From Nonomuraea sp. NEAU-A123 (GTDB taxonomy: Bacteria; Actinomycetota; Actinomycetes; Streptosporangiales; Streptosporangiaceae), in assembly GCF_018603905.1 (NCBI RefSeq), contig NZ_JAHFZZ010000035.1, positions 1-64,000 on the forward strand: a stretch of 64,000 bases of DNA, read 5' to 3'. The number at the start of each line of letters is the position of its first letter. Position 1 is the stretch's first letter. The position numbers and the translations under genes were made by a program. This document shows positions 25,617 through 35,074 of this stretch, piece by piece. A model generated the notes under the pieces. The model made no database searches. It saw nothing but the letters and a program-made list of their open reading frames with translations, and had not been told where the DNA came from.

Positions 25617-26334
25617 ACACTGGATCATCGTCGTCCAGAACGGCCTCGGAGAAGGTGATCCCATCGCCCGCCGCCCCAGGCGGACCTCGTACGGGGCGTG
25701 GCCGGCAAAGTCCTGACCGCGAGGGGCACGGTGTGGGCGTGCCGTGAGAGGTGCATCCATCGTCTTCTCGGCCGCCCGTCCAACGAGTTGCCACTCTCGG
25801 CAGGGATCGGGTGCCATCCGAGGTCCATCGTAATCGTCGGCGCGGTGTCGCCTTCGAAGCACATGTCTGCAAGGCCAGCCAACATGCCTTACGTGCCTAC
25901 TTTGGCCTGCTGGGCGGCCCGGCGCAGGCGCCTGAGGTCCTGGCGGCGCCTTGCTGCGGTGGCCCGCCCGGGCCACAGCTGATCGGCTCGGGCATGGACC
26001 CCGGCGACGCCGGCGCCGACCAGGCTGACTAGCACATCTGGAACCTTCGCCGCGGGCGGCTCGCGGAAGCGCAGGCGGGCCGCTCACCCGCGAGGTCCTC
26101 CGCAAGGCCGAGCCGGACCTCGAACGCAGACCGCACGTCCACGTCGGCTGACGGACGCCCTGTAGGCGTTGCCCGACTCCTCCGCGTGCCGCGTACTAAT
26201 CGCGTCAAGAATCGCGCCACGGCCGTATGGATGCCGTCAAGAACGGCAAAACGGGCCTATTTCGGGGTTTTGCTGGGTCGTGAACCGCTCATCCCGGGCG
26301 GTAGGCATGGTGTTCCAGAGTTGAGGAGTTGGGG
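25617..26334. other. Intergenic stretch before the kdp operon
   Basis: No gene I can support; the open frames here lack motifs. The kdp promoter should lie in the last 150 bases, where the sequence is locally richer in A/T (26190-26280). I looked for a ydaO-type c-di-AMP riboswitch and did not find its conserved blocks. Confidence 0.4.
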
Positions 26335-26418
26335 ATGGCAGACGTCATCTTCGTGGCCCTGACGATCGCGATCTTCGTGATCTTCGGGCTCGTCGTGAAG
26401 GCGGTGGAGCGCCTGTGA
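26335..26418 (+). CDS. Small membrane peptide upstream of kdpF
   Basis: 27 codons: MADVIFVALTIAIFVIFGLV then VKAVERL. One hydrophobic helix with a basic C-terminal end, GAGGAGTTGGGG just upstream of the ATG as ribosome site. Its stop overlaps the GTG of kdpF (GTGA), so the two are translationally coupled. I do not know a named function; a second KdpF-like helix that steadies the Kdp complex is possible. Confidence 0.65.
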   Translation: MADVIFVALTIAIFVIFGLVVKAVERL

Positions 26419-26504
26419 GCGCGATCAACGCCGCCGGTCTGATCGTGGTCACCGCTCTGGTGATCTTCATGGTCGCGGCGCTGCTGTTCCCGGAGCGTTT
26501 CTGA
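26415..26504 (+). CDS. kdpF: KdpF, small subunit of the Kdp potassium pump
   Basis: 29 residues: VSAINAAGLIVVTALVIFMV then AALLFPERF. The single helix and the (Y/F)PERF ending are typical of KdpF, which sits beside KdpA-KdpB and stabilises the complex in the membrane. GTG start overlaps the previous stop; its own TGA overlaps the kdpA ATG by one base. Confidence 0.88.
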   Translation: MSAINAAGLIVVTALVIFMVAALLFPERF

Positions 26505-28165
26505 TGAGCACGACCGCCGCAGGGATGATCTTCATCGTCTCCCTGATCGTCGCGCTGGGCCTGGTGCACAAGCCATTGGGCGACTACATGTACCGGGTCT
26601 ACACGACCACCAGGCACAACGTCGTCGAGCGGGGCGTCTATCGGCTGCTCGGCGTGCGTGCCGATGCCGAGCAGAGCTGGGGCGTCTACGCGCGCAGCCT
26701 GCTGGCGTTCTCGGTGATCTCCATCCTGGTCGTGTACGGCATGCAGCGGTTGCAGGACAAGCTCCCGCTGAGCCTGGGCATGAAGCCGGTCACCGACCAC
26801 ATCGCCTGGAACACCGCGATCAGCTTCGTCACCAACACCAACTGGCAGGCGTACTCGGGCGAGTCCACGATGGGCTACCTGGTGCAGATGTCGGCGCTGG
26901 CCGTGCAGAACTTCGTGTCCGCGGCCGTGGGCATGGCGGTGGCGATCGCCCTGGTACGCGGCTTCGCCCGCCGCAAGGCCGACACGATCGGCAACTTCTG
27001 GGTGGACCTGGTACGCGGCTCGCTCCGCATCCTGCTGCCGATCGCCTTCGTCGGCGCGCTGGTGCTGGTGGCCGGCGGGCTGATCCAGAACCTCTCCGGC
27101 CTGCACGAGGTCACCACGCTGACCGGCGGCACCCAAGGGATCACCGGCGGCCCGGTCGCCTCGCAGGAGGCCATCAAGGAACTGGGCACCAACGGCGGCG
27201 GCTTCTACAACGCCAACTCCGCCCACCCCTTCGAGAACACCACCAACTGGACCAACTGGCTGGAGGTCTTCCTGCTCCTGGTGATCCCGTTCGCGCTGCC
27301 GCGTACCTTCGGCAAGCTCGTCGGCCAGGTCAAGCAGGGCTACGCCATTCTCGCCGTGATGGGCGTCATCGCGCTGACCAGCGTGCTGCTCACCAACGTG
27401 TTCGAGCTGGGTGGCAACGCCACCGTGCCGCAGGCCGTCGGCGCGGCGATGGAGGGCAAGGAGGTCCGCTTCGGCGTCTCCGACTCGGCCACCTTCGCCG
27501 CCTCCACCACGCTCACGAGCACCGGTGCCGTGAACTCCTTCCACGACTCGTTCACGCCGTTCGGCGGCATGATGACGATGTTCAACATGATGCTCGGCGA
27601 GGTCGCGCCCGGCGGCGTCGGCTCCGGCCTGTACGGCATGCTGATCCTGGCCGTGATCACGGTGTTCGTGGCCGGGCTGATGGTCGGCCGGACCCCGGAG
27701 TATCTGGGCAAGAAGATCGGCGCCCGGGAGATCAAACTCGCCTCGCTGTACTTCCTGGTCACCCCGGTCCTCGTGCTGATCGGCACGGCGTTCGCGATGG
27801 GCTCGGCGGAGCAGCGCGCGAGCATGCTCAACTCGGGGCCGCACGGCTTGTCCGAGGTCCTGTACGCCTTCACCAGCGCCTCCAACAACAACGGCTCGGC
27901 GTTCGCCGGCATCACGGTCAACACGCCGTGGTATGACGTGGCGCTCGGCCTGTGCATGGTGTTCGGCCGGTTCCTGCCGATCGTGCTGGCGCTGGCGCTG
28001 GCCGGGTCGCTGGCGCGGCAGGCGCCGGTCCCCGCGGGCGCCGGCACGCTGCCGACCCACCGGCCGCAGTTCGTCGGCATGGTCGTCGGTGTGACGATCA
28101 TCCTGGTGGCCCTCACCTTCCTCCCGGCGCTCGCGCTCGGCCCCATCGCAGAAGGACTGTCCTGA
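26504..28165 (+). CDS. kdpA: KdpA, potassium-channel-like subunit of the Kdp ATPase
   Basis: 553 residues, the normal size. About ten membrane helices, related to the Trk/Ktr channel superfamily. Typical selectivity-loop blocks are present: TNGGGFYNANSAHPFENTTN, FTPFGGMMTMFNMMLGEVAP and TSASNNNGSAFAG. It binds K+ from outside at high affinity and passes it towards KdpB through the intersubunit tunnel. Starts on the ATG that overlaps the kdpF stop; followed one base later by kdpB. Part of a seven-gene transcript whose two last genes encode the sensor pair. Confidence 0.97.
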   Translation: MSTTAAGMIFIVSLIVALGLVHKPLGDYMYRVYTTTRHNVVERGVYRLLGVRADAEQSWGVYARSLLAFSVISILVVYGMQRLQDKLPLSLGMKPVTDHIAWNTAISFVTNTNWQAYSGESTMGYLVQMSALAVQNFVSAAVGMAVAIALVRGFARRKADTIGNFWVDLVRGSLRILLPIAFVGALVLVAGGLIQNLSGLHEVTTLTGGTQGITGGPVASQEAIKELGTNGGGFYNANSAHPFENTTNWTNWLEVFLLLVIPFALPRTFGKLVGQVKQGYAILAVMGVIALTSVLLTNVFELGGNATVPQAVGAAMEGKEVRFGVSDSATFAASTTLTSTGAVNSFHDSFTPFGGMMTMFNMMLGEVAPGGVGSGLYGMLILAVITVFVAGLMVGRTPEYLGKKIGAREIKLASLYFLVTPVLVLIGTAFAMGSAEQRASMLNSGPHGLSEVLYAFTSASNNNGSAFAGITVNTPWYDVALGLCMVFGRFLPIVLALALAGSLARQAPVPAGAGTLPTHRPQFVGMVVGVTIILVALTFLPALALGPIAEGLS

Positions 28166-28166
28166 T

Positions 28167-30281
28167 ATGTCAACCCCAGTGCTCGAAGCGCCGGGCAAGG
28201 CTCCCGCGCCGAAGCGGAACGGCCGGGTCGGCGGCGGCCTGCTCGACCCCAAGCAGCTCCTGACCTCGCTGCCGGACGCGGTGAAGAAGCTCAACCCGGT
28301 CACGCTATGGCGCAACCCCGTCATGTTCATCGTCGAGATCGGCGCGGTGTTCACCACCGTCCTGGCGGTGCTCGAGCCGTCGTTCTTCGCCTGGGCCATC
28401 GTGGTGTGGCTGTGGCTGACCGTGGTCTTCGCGAACCTGGCCGAGGCCGTGGCCGAGGGCCGGGGCAAGGCACAGGCCGCCACCCTGCGCGCGGCCAAGC
28501 GGGACACCACGGCCCGCCGCCTGAAGAGCCGTACCTCCCAGGAATGGGATGTGGTCGGCGCGCCGGAGCTCAAGCAGGGCGACTTCGTGGTCGTCGAGGC
28601 GGGGGAGATCATCCCGGGCGACGGCGACGTGGTCGAGGGCATCGCCTCGGTGGACGAATCCGCCATCACCGGCGAGTCCGCGCCGGTCATCCGCGAGTCG
28701 GGCGGCGACCGATCCGCGGTCACCGGCGGCACGAAGGTGCTGTCGGACCGGATCGTCGTCGAGATCACCCAGAAGCCCGGCGAGAGCTTCATCGACCGCA
28801 TGATCGCCCTCGTGGAGGGCGCGAACCGGCAGAAGACGCCGAACGAGATCGCGCTGAACATCCTGCTGGCCGCGCTGACGATCATCTTCCTGGTCGCCAC
28901 CGCCACCATGCAGCCGCTGGCCATCTACTCCAAGTCGATCAACCTGGGCGTGCCCGACTCGCTCGCGCTGAACGCGAACGGGGTCACCGGCGTGGTGCTG
29001 GTGTCCCTGCTGGTGTGCCTGATCCCGACCACGATCGGCGCGCTGCTGTCGGCGATCGGCATCGCCGGGATGGACCGCCTCGTCCAGCGCAATGTGCTGG
29101 CGATGAGCGGGCGCGCGGTCGAGGCCGCGGGCGACGTCTCCACGCTGCTGCTGGACAAGACCGGCACCATCACGCTGGGCAACCGGCAGGCGTCGGAGTT
29201 CGTCCCGGTCGCGGGCGTCACCGAGCAGGAGCTGGCCGAGGCGGCGCAGTTGTCCAGCCTCGCCGACGAGACGCCCGAGGGCCGCTCGATCGTGGTGTTC
29301 GCCAAGCAGCACTACGGCCTGCGCGAGCGGCAGATCCACGGCGCGGAATGGGTCCAGTTCACCGCTCAGACCAGGATGAGCGGCGTCAACCTCGGCGACC
29401 GCCAGGTGCGCAAGGGCGCGGCCACCGCGGTGATGAAGTGGGCGCGCGACCAGGGCGGGCACCCGACCGACGAGGTCGGCCACCTGGTGGACGGCATCTC
29501 CGGCTCCGGCGGCACCCCGCTGGTGGTGGCCGAGAAGGGCCGGGTGCTGGGGGTCATCCACCTCAAGGACGTGGTCAAGCAGGGCATGCGGGAGCGGTTC
29601 GACGAGATGCGCCGGATGGGCATCCGGACCGTGATGATCACCGGGGACAACCCGCTGACCGCCAAGGCCATCGCGGATGAGGCCGGGGTGGACGACTTCC
29701 TGGCAGAGGCCACGCCCGAGGACAAGCTGACGCTGATCAGGAAGGAGCAGGAGGGCGGCCGGCTGGTCGCGATGACCGGCGACGGCACCAACGACGCCCC
29801 CGCGCTCGCCCAGGCCGACGTCGGCGTGGCGATGAACACCGGCACGTCGGCCGCCAAAGAGGCGGGCAACATGGTCGACCTCGACTCCAACCCGACCAAG
29901 CTCATCGAGATCGTCGAGATCGGCAAGCAGTTGCTCATCACGCGCGGCGCGCTGACGACGTTCTCGATCGCCAACGACATCGCCAAGTACTTCGCGATCA
30001 TCCCGGCGATGTTCGCGGCGGTCTACCCGGGTCTGGACGCGCTCAACATCATGCGCCTGGCCAGCCCGCAGTCGGCCGTCCTGTCCGCGGTGGTGTTCAA
30101 CGCGATCGTCATCATCGCGCTGATCCCGCTCGCGCTGCGTGGGGTGCGTTACCGGCCCTCCAGCGCCTCCAAGCTGCTGTCGCGCAACCTGTACATCTAC
30201 GGCCTGGGCGGCATCGTCGCGCCGTTCCTCGGCATCAAGATCATCGACCTGTTCATCCAGTTCCTTCCGGGGATGTCGTAA
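28167..30281 (+). CDS. kdpB: KdpB, P-type ATPase catalytic subunit
   Basis: 704 residues. P-type ATPase motifs: actuator TGESAPV, phosphorylation site LLLDKTGT (Asp near residue 330), nucleotide-domain segments and hinge GDGTNDAPAL. ATP hydrolysis at this Asp drives potassium uptake against the gradient. Sequence runs without breaks into kdpC, whose ATG follows directly after the stop. Confidence 0.98.
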   Translation: MSTPVLEAPGKAPAPKRNGRVGGGLLDPKQLLTSLPDAVKKLNPVTLWRNPVMFIVEIGAVFTTVLAVLEPSFFAWAIVVWLWLTVVFANLAEAVAEGRGKAQAATLRAAKRDTTARRLKSRTSQEWDVVGAPELKQGDFVVVEAGEIIPGDGDVVEGIASVDESAITGESAPVIRESGGDRSAVTGGTKVLSDRIVVEITQKPGESFIDRMIALVEGANRQKTPNEIALNILLAALTIIFLVATATMQPLAIYSKSINLGVPDSLALNANGVTGVVLVSLLVCLIPTTIGALLSAIGIAGMDRLVQRNVLAMSGRAVEAAGDVSTLLLDKTGTITLGNRQASEFVPVAGVTEQELAEAAQLSSLADETPEGRSIVVFAKQHYGLRERQIHGAEWVQFTAQTRMSGVNLGDRQVRKGAATAVMKWARDQGGHPTDEVGHLVDGISGSGGTPLVVAEKGRVLGVIHLKDVVKQGMRERFDEMRRMGIRTVMITGDNPLTAKAIADEAGVDDFLAEATPEDKLTLIRKEQEGGRLVAMTGDGTNDAPALAQADVGVAMNTGTSAAKEAGNMVDLDSNPTKLIEIVEIGKQLLITRGALTTFSIANDIAKYFAIIPAMFAAVYPGLDALNIMRLASPQSAVLSAVVFNAIVIIALIPLALRGVRYRPSSASKLLSRNLYIYGLGGIVAPFLGIKIIDLFIQFLPGMS

Positions 30282-31103
30282 ATGGAACGTCTACCTAGCT
30301 GGCTGCGCCAGCATCTTGCCGCGCTCAGGGCGGTCGTCGTGCTGACCGTGCTGCTCGGTGTGATCTATCCGCTGGTCACCACCGGCGTCGCCCAGGCCCT
30401 GTTCAACGGCAAGGCCAACGGCTCGATCGTCCAGGCCGGTGGCAAGGACGTCGGCAGCGCGATCATCGGCCAGAAGTTCACCGACAAGGACGGCAACCCG
30501 GTCAAGAAGTACTTCCAGTCCCGCCCGTCCGCGGCCGGCGACGGCTACGACCCGACTTCGACCAGCGCCAGCAACCTGGGCCCTGACGACATCGTGGATG
30601 GCCCCAACGGCGGGCAGTCGCTGCTCACCCAGGTCTGCGCCCGCTCCAAGGCGATCGGCGAGCTGGCGGGCGTCAGCGGCGCCCGCCCGTACTGCACGCC
30701 CGACGGCGTGGGCGCGGTGCTGAAGGTCTTCCCCGACCATGCCGTCAGCGTCAACCAGGCGTGCCCGGCAACCCCGTTCGTGGCCACCTACGAGGGGCTG
30801 AAGGTGGAATGCGGCAAGCCCGGCGAGGACTACGCCGCAGGCCGAACCGTCCCGGTCAGGGGAGAGGCGGGAACCCCCGCCGTACCTGCCGACGCGGTGA
30901 CGGCCAGCGGCTCCGGGCTCGACCCGCACATCTCGCCCGCCTACGCCGAGCTCCAGGCGCCGCGTGTGGCCAGGGAGCGCGGGATCGCGCTCGACAAGGT
31001 CAAGCAGCTCATCGAGGCGAACACCACCGGCCGGACGTTCGGCTTCATGGGCGAGCCCGCGGTGAACGTGCTCGAACTCAACCTGTCCCTGGACAAGGCG
31101 TGA
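30282..31103 (+). CDS. kdpC: KdpC, Kdp subunit, with an extra-long periplasmic/extracytoplasmic segment
   Basis: 273 residues against about 190 in Escherichia coli. An N-terminal membrane helix (AVVVLTVLLGVIYPLVTTG) is followed by the usual QSRPSAAGDGYDPTSTSASN type block near residue 80 and, near the end, the conserved DPHISPAYAELQAPRVA. Between them lies an insert of about 75 residues that contains four cysteines (VCARSK, PYCTP, QACPA, VECGK). KdpC is thought to help K+ or ATP binding. The long form is known in actinobacteria to my recollection, but the role of the insert is unclear. Confidence 0.95.
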   Translation: MERLPSWLRQHLAALRAVVVLTVLLGVIYPLVTTGVAQALFNGKANGSIVQAGGKDVGSAIIGQKFTDKDGNPVKKYFQSRPSAAGDGYDPTSTSASNLGPDDIVDGPNGGQSLLTQVCARSKAIGELAGVSGARPYCTPDGVGAVLKVFPDHAVSVNQACPATPFVATYEGLKVECGKPGEDYAAGRTVPVRGEAGTPAVPADAVTASGSGLDPHISPAYAELQAPRVARERGIALDKVKQLIEANTTGRTFGFMGEPAVNVLELNLSLDKA

Positions 31104-31104
31104 C

Positions 31105-33648
31105 ATGAGAGGGCGGCTGCGGGTCTACCTCGGGGCGGCCCCCGGGGTCGGCAAGACGTACGCGATGCTCTGCGAAGGCCGCAGAGGGCTGGAGCGCGGC
31201 AGGGACGTGGTCGTGGGCTTCGTCGAGACCCACGACCGCGCCCGCACCGCCGCCCTGCTGGAAGGCATGGAGGTGATCCCGCGCAAGACGCTCGTCTACC
31301 GCGGCGCCACGTTCACCGAGCTGGACACCGAGGCAGTGATCGCCCGCGCGCCCACAGTTGCGTTGATCGACGAGCTGGCGCACACCAACGTGCCCGGCTC
31401 CCGCAACGTCAAGCGCTGGCAGGACATCGACGACCTCCTTGACGCCGGGATCGACGTCATCTCCACGGTGAACATCCAGCATCTGGAGTCAGTCAACGAC
31501 GTGGTCCAGGAGATCACCGGCGTGCCGCAGCGCGAGACGGTGCCGGACGAGGTGGTACGGCGGGCCGACCAGATCGAGCTGGTCGACATGTCGCCCGAGG
31601 CGCTGCGCCGCCGGATGGCGCACGGCAACGTCTACGCGCCGGAGAAGGTCGACGCGGCCCTGTCGAACTACTTCCGCGTCGGCAACCTCACCGCGCTGCG
31701 CGAGCTGGCCCTGCTGTGGGTCGCCGGAAAAGTCGATGACCAGCTCGATCGCTACCGCGCCGAGCATGGCATCGCCAGCACCTGGGAGGCGCGCGAGCGC
31801 GTCGTGGTCGCCCTGACCGGCGGCCCCGAAGGCGACACGCTGGTACGCCGAGCTGCCCGCATCGCCGCCCGCACCAAGGGCGCCGACCTGCTGGCCGTCC
31901 ATGTGACCAGCGCCGACGGGCTGGCCGGAGCCGATCCGGCCAGCCTGGCCCGCCAAAGGTCGCTGGTCGAGGACATGGGCGGCACCTACCACCAGGTCGT
32001 CGGCGACGACATCCCGCGCGCCCTGCTGGACTTCGCCCGCGGCGTCAACGCCACCCAGCTCGTGCTCGGCGCATCCAGAAGGGGCCGGTTCGCCCAGCTC
32101 TTCTCCCGAGGCGTCGGGGTGGAGACCACCGCCCGATCGGGCTCCATCGACGTCCACATGATCACCCATGCCGAGGCCAAGAAGGGCCGCCGGCGGCCGG
32201 TCCGCTCACGTGCCGCGCTCACCCGTACGCGCCGGTCCATCGGCTGGGTGATGGCGGTGGCCGGGATGCCCGCGCTGACGGCCGCGCTGTCGCCGTTCAG
32301 GGACGTGCTGTCGCTGCCCAGCGAGATCCTGTTCTTCCTCTGCCTGACCGTCGGGGTGGCGCTGGCAGGCGGTATGTGGCCGGCCATCACCGCGGCCGTC
32401 GGCGGATCGCTGCTGCTCAACTGGTTCTTCACGCCGCCGATCGGCCAGTTCACCATCAGCGACCCGGAGAATTTCTTCGCCTTGGTCGTGTTCGTTCTGG
32501 TGGCCGCGGCCGTCAGCACCATCGTGGACATCGCCGCCCGGCGCACCAGGCAGGCCGCCCGGGCCAGCGCGGACGCCGAGCTGCTGTCCACCCTGGCCGG
32601 GCACGTGCTGCGCGGCCAGGCCGCCGTGCCGTCCCTGCTGGAGCGGATGCGCGAGACGTTCGGCCTGACCTCGGTCACCCTGCTCGAACGACGGCCCGAG
32701 GCCGCCCGCACACCCGACTACCAGTCGGATCCGGACGCGTGGCGGATCGCGGCCACCTTCGGCGGCGCCCCGTCCACCTGCCCCGGCCAATCCGACACCG
32801 ACGTGGTCATCGACGACGACATGATCCTGGCCGCCCAGGGCGGGCCGCTGGACGCCGCCGACCGCACCGTGCTGGAGGCGTTCGCCGCCGAGGTCGCCGT
32901 GGCGCTCCGCCAGGAACGCCTCCAGCAGGAGGCCGAACAGGCCCGCCCACTGGCCGAGGCCGACAAGATGCGCACCGCCCTGCTCGCCGCCGTCAGCCAC
33001 GACCTGCGCACGCCGCTGGCCTCGGCCAAGGCCGCGGTGGAGAGCCTGCACAACACCGACGTCGCCTGGTCGGAACAGGACCGCGCCGAGCTGTTCGCCA
33101 CCGCCGAGGAGTCGCTGGACAAGCTGGACCGCCTGGTGGCGAACCTGCTCGACATGAGCCGTCTGCAGGCCGGGGTACTCGGTGTGACCCCGCAACCGCT
33201 GGCCCTGGAGGAGATCGTGCCGCGCGCCATCGACGATCTCGGCCCGCTGCGCGACCGGGTCGAGGGCGACATCTCCATCGACCTGCCCGAGATCCTCGCC
33301 GACGCGGCCCTGCTGGAGCGGGTGCTGGTCAACCTCATGTCCAACGCGGTCCGCTACAGCCCGCCGGACAAGACGGTACTGATCACCGCGAGCTGGCACG
33401 GCGACCACGTGGAGATCCGCGTGATGGACCGCGGCCCGGGTATCCCGCCGGAGGCGCACGACCACGTCTTCCAGCCGTTCCAGCGGCTCGGCGACCGCGA
33501 CAACCACTCCGGCGTCGGCCTCGGCCTGGCCCTCTCGCGCGGCCTGACCGAGGCGATGGGCGGCACCCTCGTACCCGAGGAGACACCCGGGGGAGGTCTC
33601 ACCATGACCCTCACACTGCCCATTTCCAGCAGCGCGGTGACGGCATGA
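31105..33648 (+). CDS. kdpD: KdpD, sensor histidine kinase for potassium limitation and turgor
   Basis: 847 residues. Order: KdpD N-terminal domain (1-210, Walker-type GAAPGVGKTYAML), UspA-like domain (230-360), four membrane helices (375-480), GAF-like region, histidine kinase core with SHDLRTPL (His near 632) and ATPase with GLGLALSRG. It phosphorylates KdpE when external K+ is low. Its stop overlaps the kdpE ATG as ATGA. Confidence 0.97.
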   Translation: MRGRLRVYLGAAPGVGKTYAMLCEGRRGLERGRDVVVGFVETHDRARTAALLEGMEVIPRKTLVYRGATFTELDTEAVIARAPTVALIDELAHTNVPGSRNVKRWQDIDDLLDAGIDVISTVNIQHLESVNDVVQEITGVPQRETVPDEVVRRADQIELVDMSPEALRRRMAHGNVYAPEKVDAALSNYFRVGNLTALRELALLWVAGKVDDQLDRYRAEHGIASTWEARERVVVALTGGPEGDTLVRRAARIAARTKGADLLAVHVTSADGLAGADPASLARQRSLVEDMGGTYHQVVGDDIPRALLDFARGVNATQLVLGASRRGRFAQLFSRGVGVETTARSGSIDVHMITHAEAKKGRRRPVRSRAALTRTRRSIGWVMAVAGMPALTAALSPFRDVLSLPSEILFFLCLTVGVALAGGMWPAITAAVGGSLLLNWFFTPPIGQFTISDPENFFALVVFVLVAAAVSTIVDIAARRTRQAARASADAELLSTLAGHVLRGQAAVPSLLERMRETFGLTSVTLLERRPEAARTPDYQSDPDAWRIAATFGGAPSTCPGQSDTDVVIDDDMILAAQGGPLDAADRTVLEAFAAEVAVALRQERLQQEAEQARPLAEADKMRTALLAAVSHDLRTPLASAKAAVESLHNTDVAWSEQDRAELFATAEESLDKLDRLVANLLDMSRLQAGVLGVTPQPLALEEIVPRAIDDLGPLRDRVEGDISIDLPEILADAALLERVLVNLMSNAVRYSPPDKTVLITASWHGDHVEIRVMDRGPGIPPEAHDHVFQPFQRLGDRDNHSGVGLGLALSRGLTEAMGGTLVPEETPGGGLTMTLTLPISSSAVTA

Positions 33649-34313
33649 CCCGCATCCTCGTGGTCGACGACGAGCCGCAGATCCTGCGCGCGCTCCGGAT
33701 CAACCTGGCCGCCCGCCACTACGAGGTGGACATCGCCGCCGACGGCGCCGCGGCCCTGCGCGCGGCCGTCGACAGCGCACCGGACCTGGTCATCCTCGAT
33801 CTGGGGCTGCCCGACCTGGACGGGATCGACGTCATCCACGGCCTGCGCGGCTGGACCACCATCCCGATCATCGTGCTGTCCGGCAGGGCCGGCAACCAGG
33901 ACAAGATCGAGGCCCTGGACGCCGGCGCGGACGACTACGTGACCAAGCCGTTCGGCATCGACGAACTGCTGGCCCGCGTGCGCGCCGTCACCCGCCGCAC
34001 CTCGTTCCAGGAAGCCGAGCTGGCCCGCATCCAGCTCGGCGACCACGTGATCGACCTGACCAACAAGACGATCTCCAGCGATGTACGCCTCACCCCGACC
34101 GAGTGGCACATCCTGGAGATGCTGCTCCGCCACCCCGGCAAGCTGATCAGCCAGCGTCACATCCTCACCGAGGTGTGGGGTGCCCGCTTCGTGAAGGAAA
34201 CCCACTACCTGCGCCAGTACATGGCCCAGCTCCGCCGCAAACTCGAACACGACCCGGCCAGCCCCGCCCACCTGATCACCGAACCCGGCATGGGCTACCG
34301 CTTCAAACCATGA
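33645..34313 (+). CDS. kdpE: KdpE, OmpR-type response regulator
   Basis: 222 residues: MTRILVVDDEPQILRALRIN start, phosphoacceptor Asp near residue 52 in VILDLGLPDLDG, the Lys in YVTKPFG, then a winged-helix DNA-binding domain (LTPTEWHILEMLL, ETHYLRQYMAQLRRKLE). It activates kdpFABC when phosphorylated by KdpD. The start is fixed by the four-base overlap with kdpD; the reading frame is open far upstream inside kdpD but that part is not homologous. Confidence 0.97.
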   Translation: MTRILVVDDEPQILRALRINLAARHYEVDIAADGAAALRAAVDSAPDLVILDLGLPDLDGIDVIHGLRGWTTIPIIVLSGRAGNQDKIEALDAGADDYVTKPFGIDELLARVRAVTRRTSFQEAELARIQLGDHVIDLTNKTISSDVRLTPTEWHILEMLLRHPGKLISQRHILTEVWGARFVKETHYLRQYMAQLRRKLEHDPASPAHLITEPGMGYRFKP

Positions 34314-34316
34314 CCC

Positions 34317-34350
34317 CGCATCAGCCGGCGTTGCCCGGAAGCCTGATGCG
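34317..34350. terminator. Possible hairpin after kdpE
   Basis: An 8-base inverted repeat cgcatcag / ctgatgcg around an 18-base loop that can pair further (ccgg...ccgg). No T-run. It begins 4 bases after the kdpE stop. Confidence 0.4.
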
Positions 34351-34407
34351 CATGTGCTGCCGGATGCCGCCACCAGCATGAAATCCCCTATTCAGGAGCA
34401 TTCTGCA

Positions 34408-34595
34408 ATGTCTAGTGTGAAAACTCCCCCTCCGGTCAAGGAGCCCGCCGATCTCGGTGATCGGCATCGGCTGTCCGTGATCGGTGGGCTGGCGGCGCTG
34501 TCGCTGGACGCGATGGCGTCGGTGGCGTACGGGCCCGAGGCGATCGTGCTGGTGCTGGCCCTCGCGGGTGGCGCGGGGCTGGGCTCATCAGGGTC
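34408..34595 (+). pseudogene. N-terminal fragment of an APC-family permease
   Basis: After a good ribosome site (CAGGAG) the frame reads about 60 residues, including DRHRLSVIGGLAALSLDAMA and SVAYGPEAIVLVLALAGGAG. This is the start of the APC-type permeases that often follow kdp genes in actinomycetes. After about 34595 the hydrophobic pattern breaks and the frame ends at 34632. The remaining ten or so helices are missing, so the gene is a remnant. Confidence 0.7.
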
Positions 34596-35074
34596 AGGGC
34601 GGTCACCAGCAGCGCGCCGATGGCCGGGATGAAGGTCCAGCCGCCAGGAGTCGCCCGCTCTGCTCGGCGAGTCCGGCGTTGAGCCAGTTGGCTCCTTCTT
34701 CATGGGAGATCCCGTATCGAAGGGCCTCCCACGCTGGCGGCCGGCGGATCCGTGTGCCCTGCCCCGGCACCGCGCGTAAGCGGGAAGACCTTGAACACCG
34801 CCGTCGCGGGGCAAGCGTGGCGGCCGCGAGCGCGAGGGGGCGGAGACGGAGAGCCACGCTACGGCGGGCTCGCACCGTCATTTCCCCTCCTTCCCACGAT
34901 CGATGGCCCCACTATGTCCATTTCCCGAATCTCCAGGCAATGGATTTGACGCGCACACCGCGCGTAAATAACGCGTCAGTGGCCGTAGTGAACGCGTAGG
35001 AATGTCGTAAGGAACGGCGCTCCCGTACGCCGGATCGTGTTACATGAAGTCGTTCCCGCCGGAAGGGATGGTCG
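34596..35074. other. Decayed sequence after the permease fragment
   Basis: No intact gene. Around 34585-34640 the minus strand reads GWTFIPAIGALLVTALTLM, a membrane helix from another lost gene, continuing only through a frameshift into ANWLNAGLAEQSGRLLA. So fragments from both strands are joined here. From 34900 to 35040 I see nothing. Confidence 0.5.

Noticed and set aside
26040..26334. ydaO-type c-di-AMP riboswitch before kdp
   Set aside because: Conserved riboswitch blocks were not found.
26345..28924. 859-codon minus-strand frame across kdpA
   Set aside because: Antisense shadow of kdpF, kdpA and kdpB; composition not protein-like.
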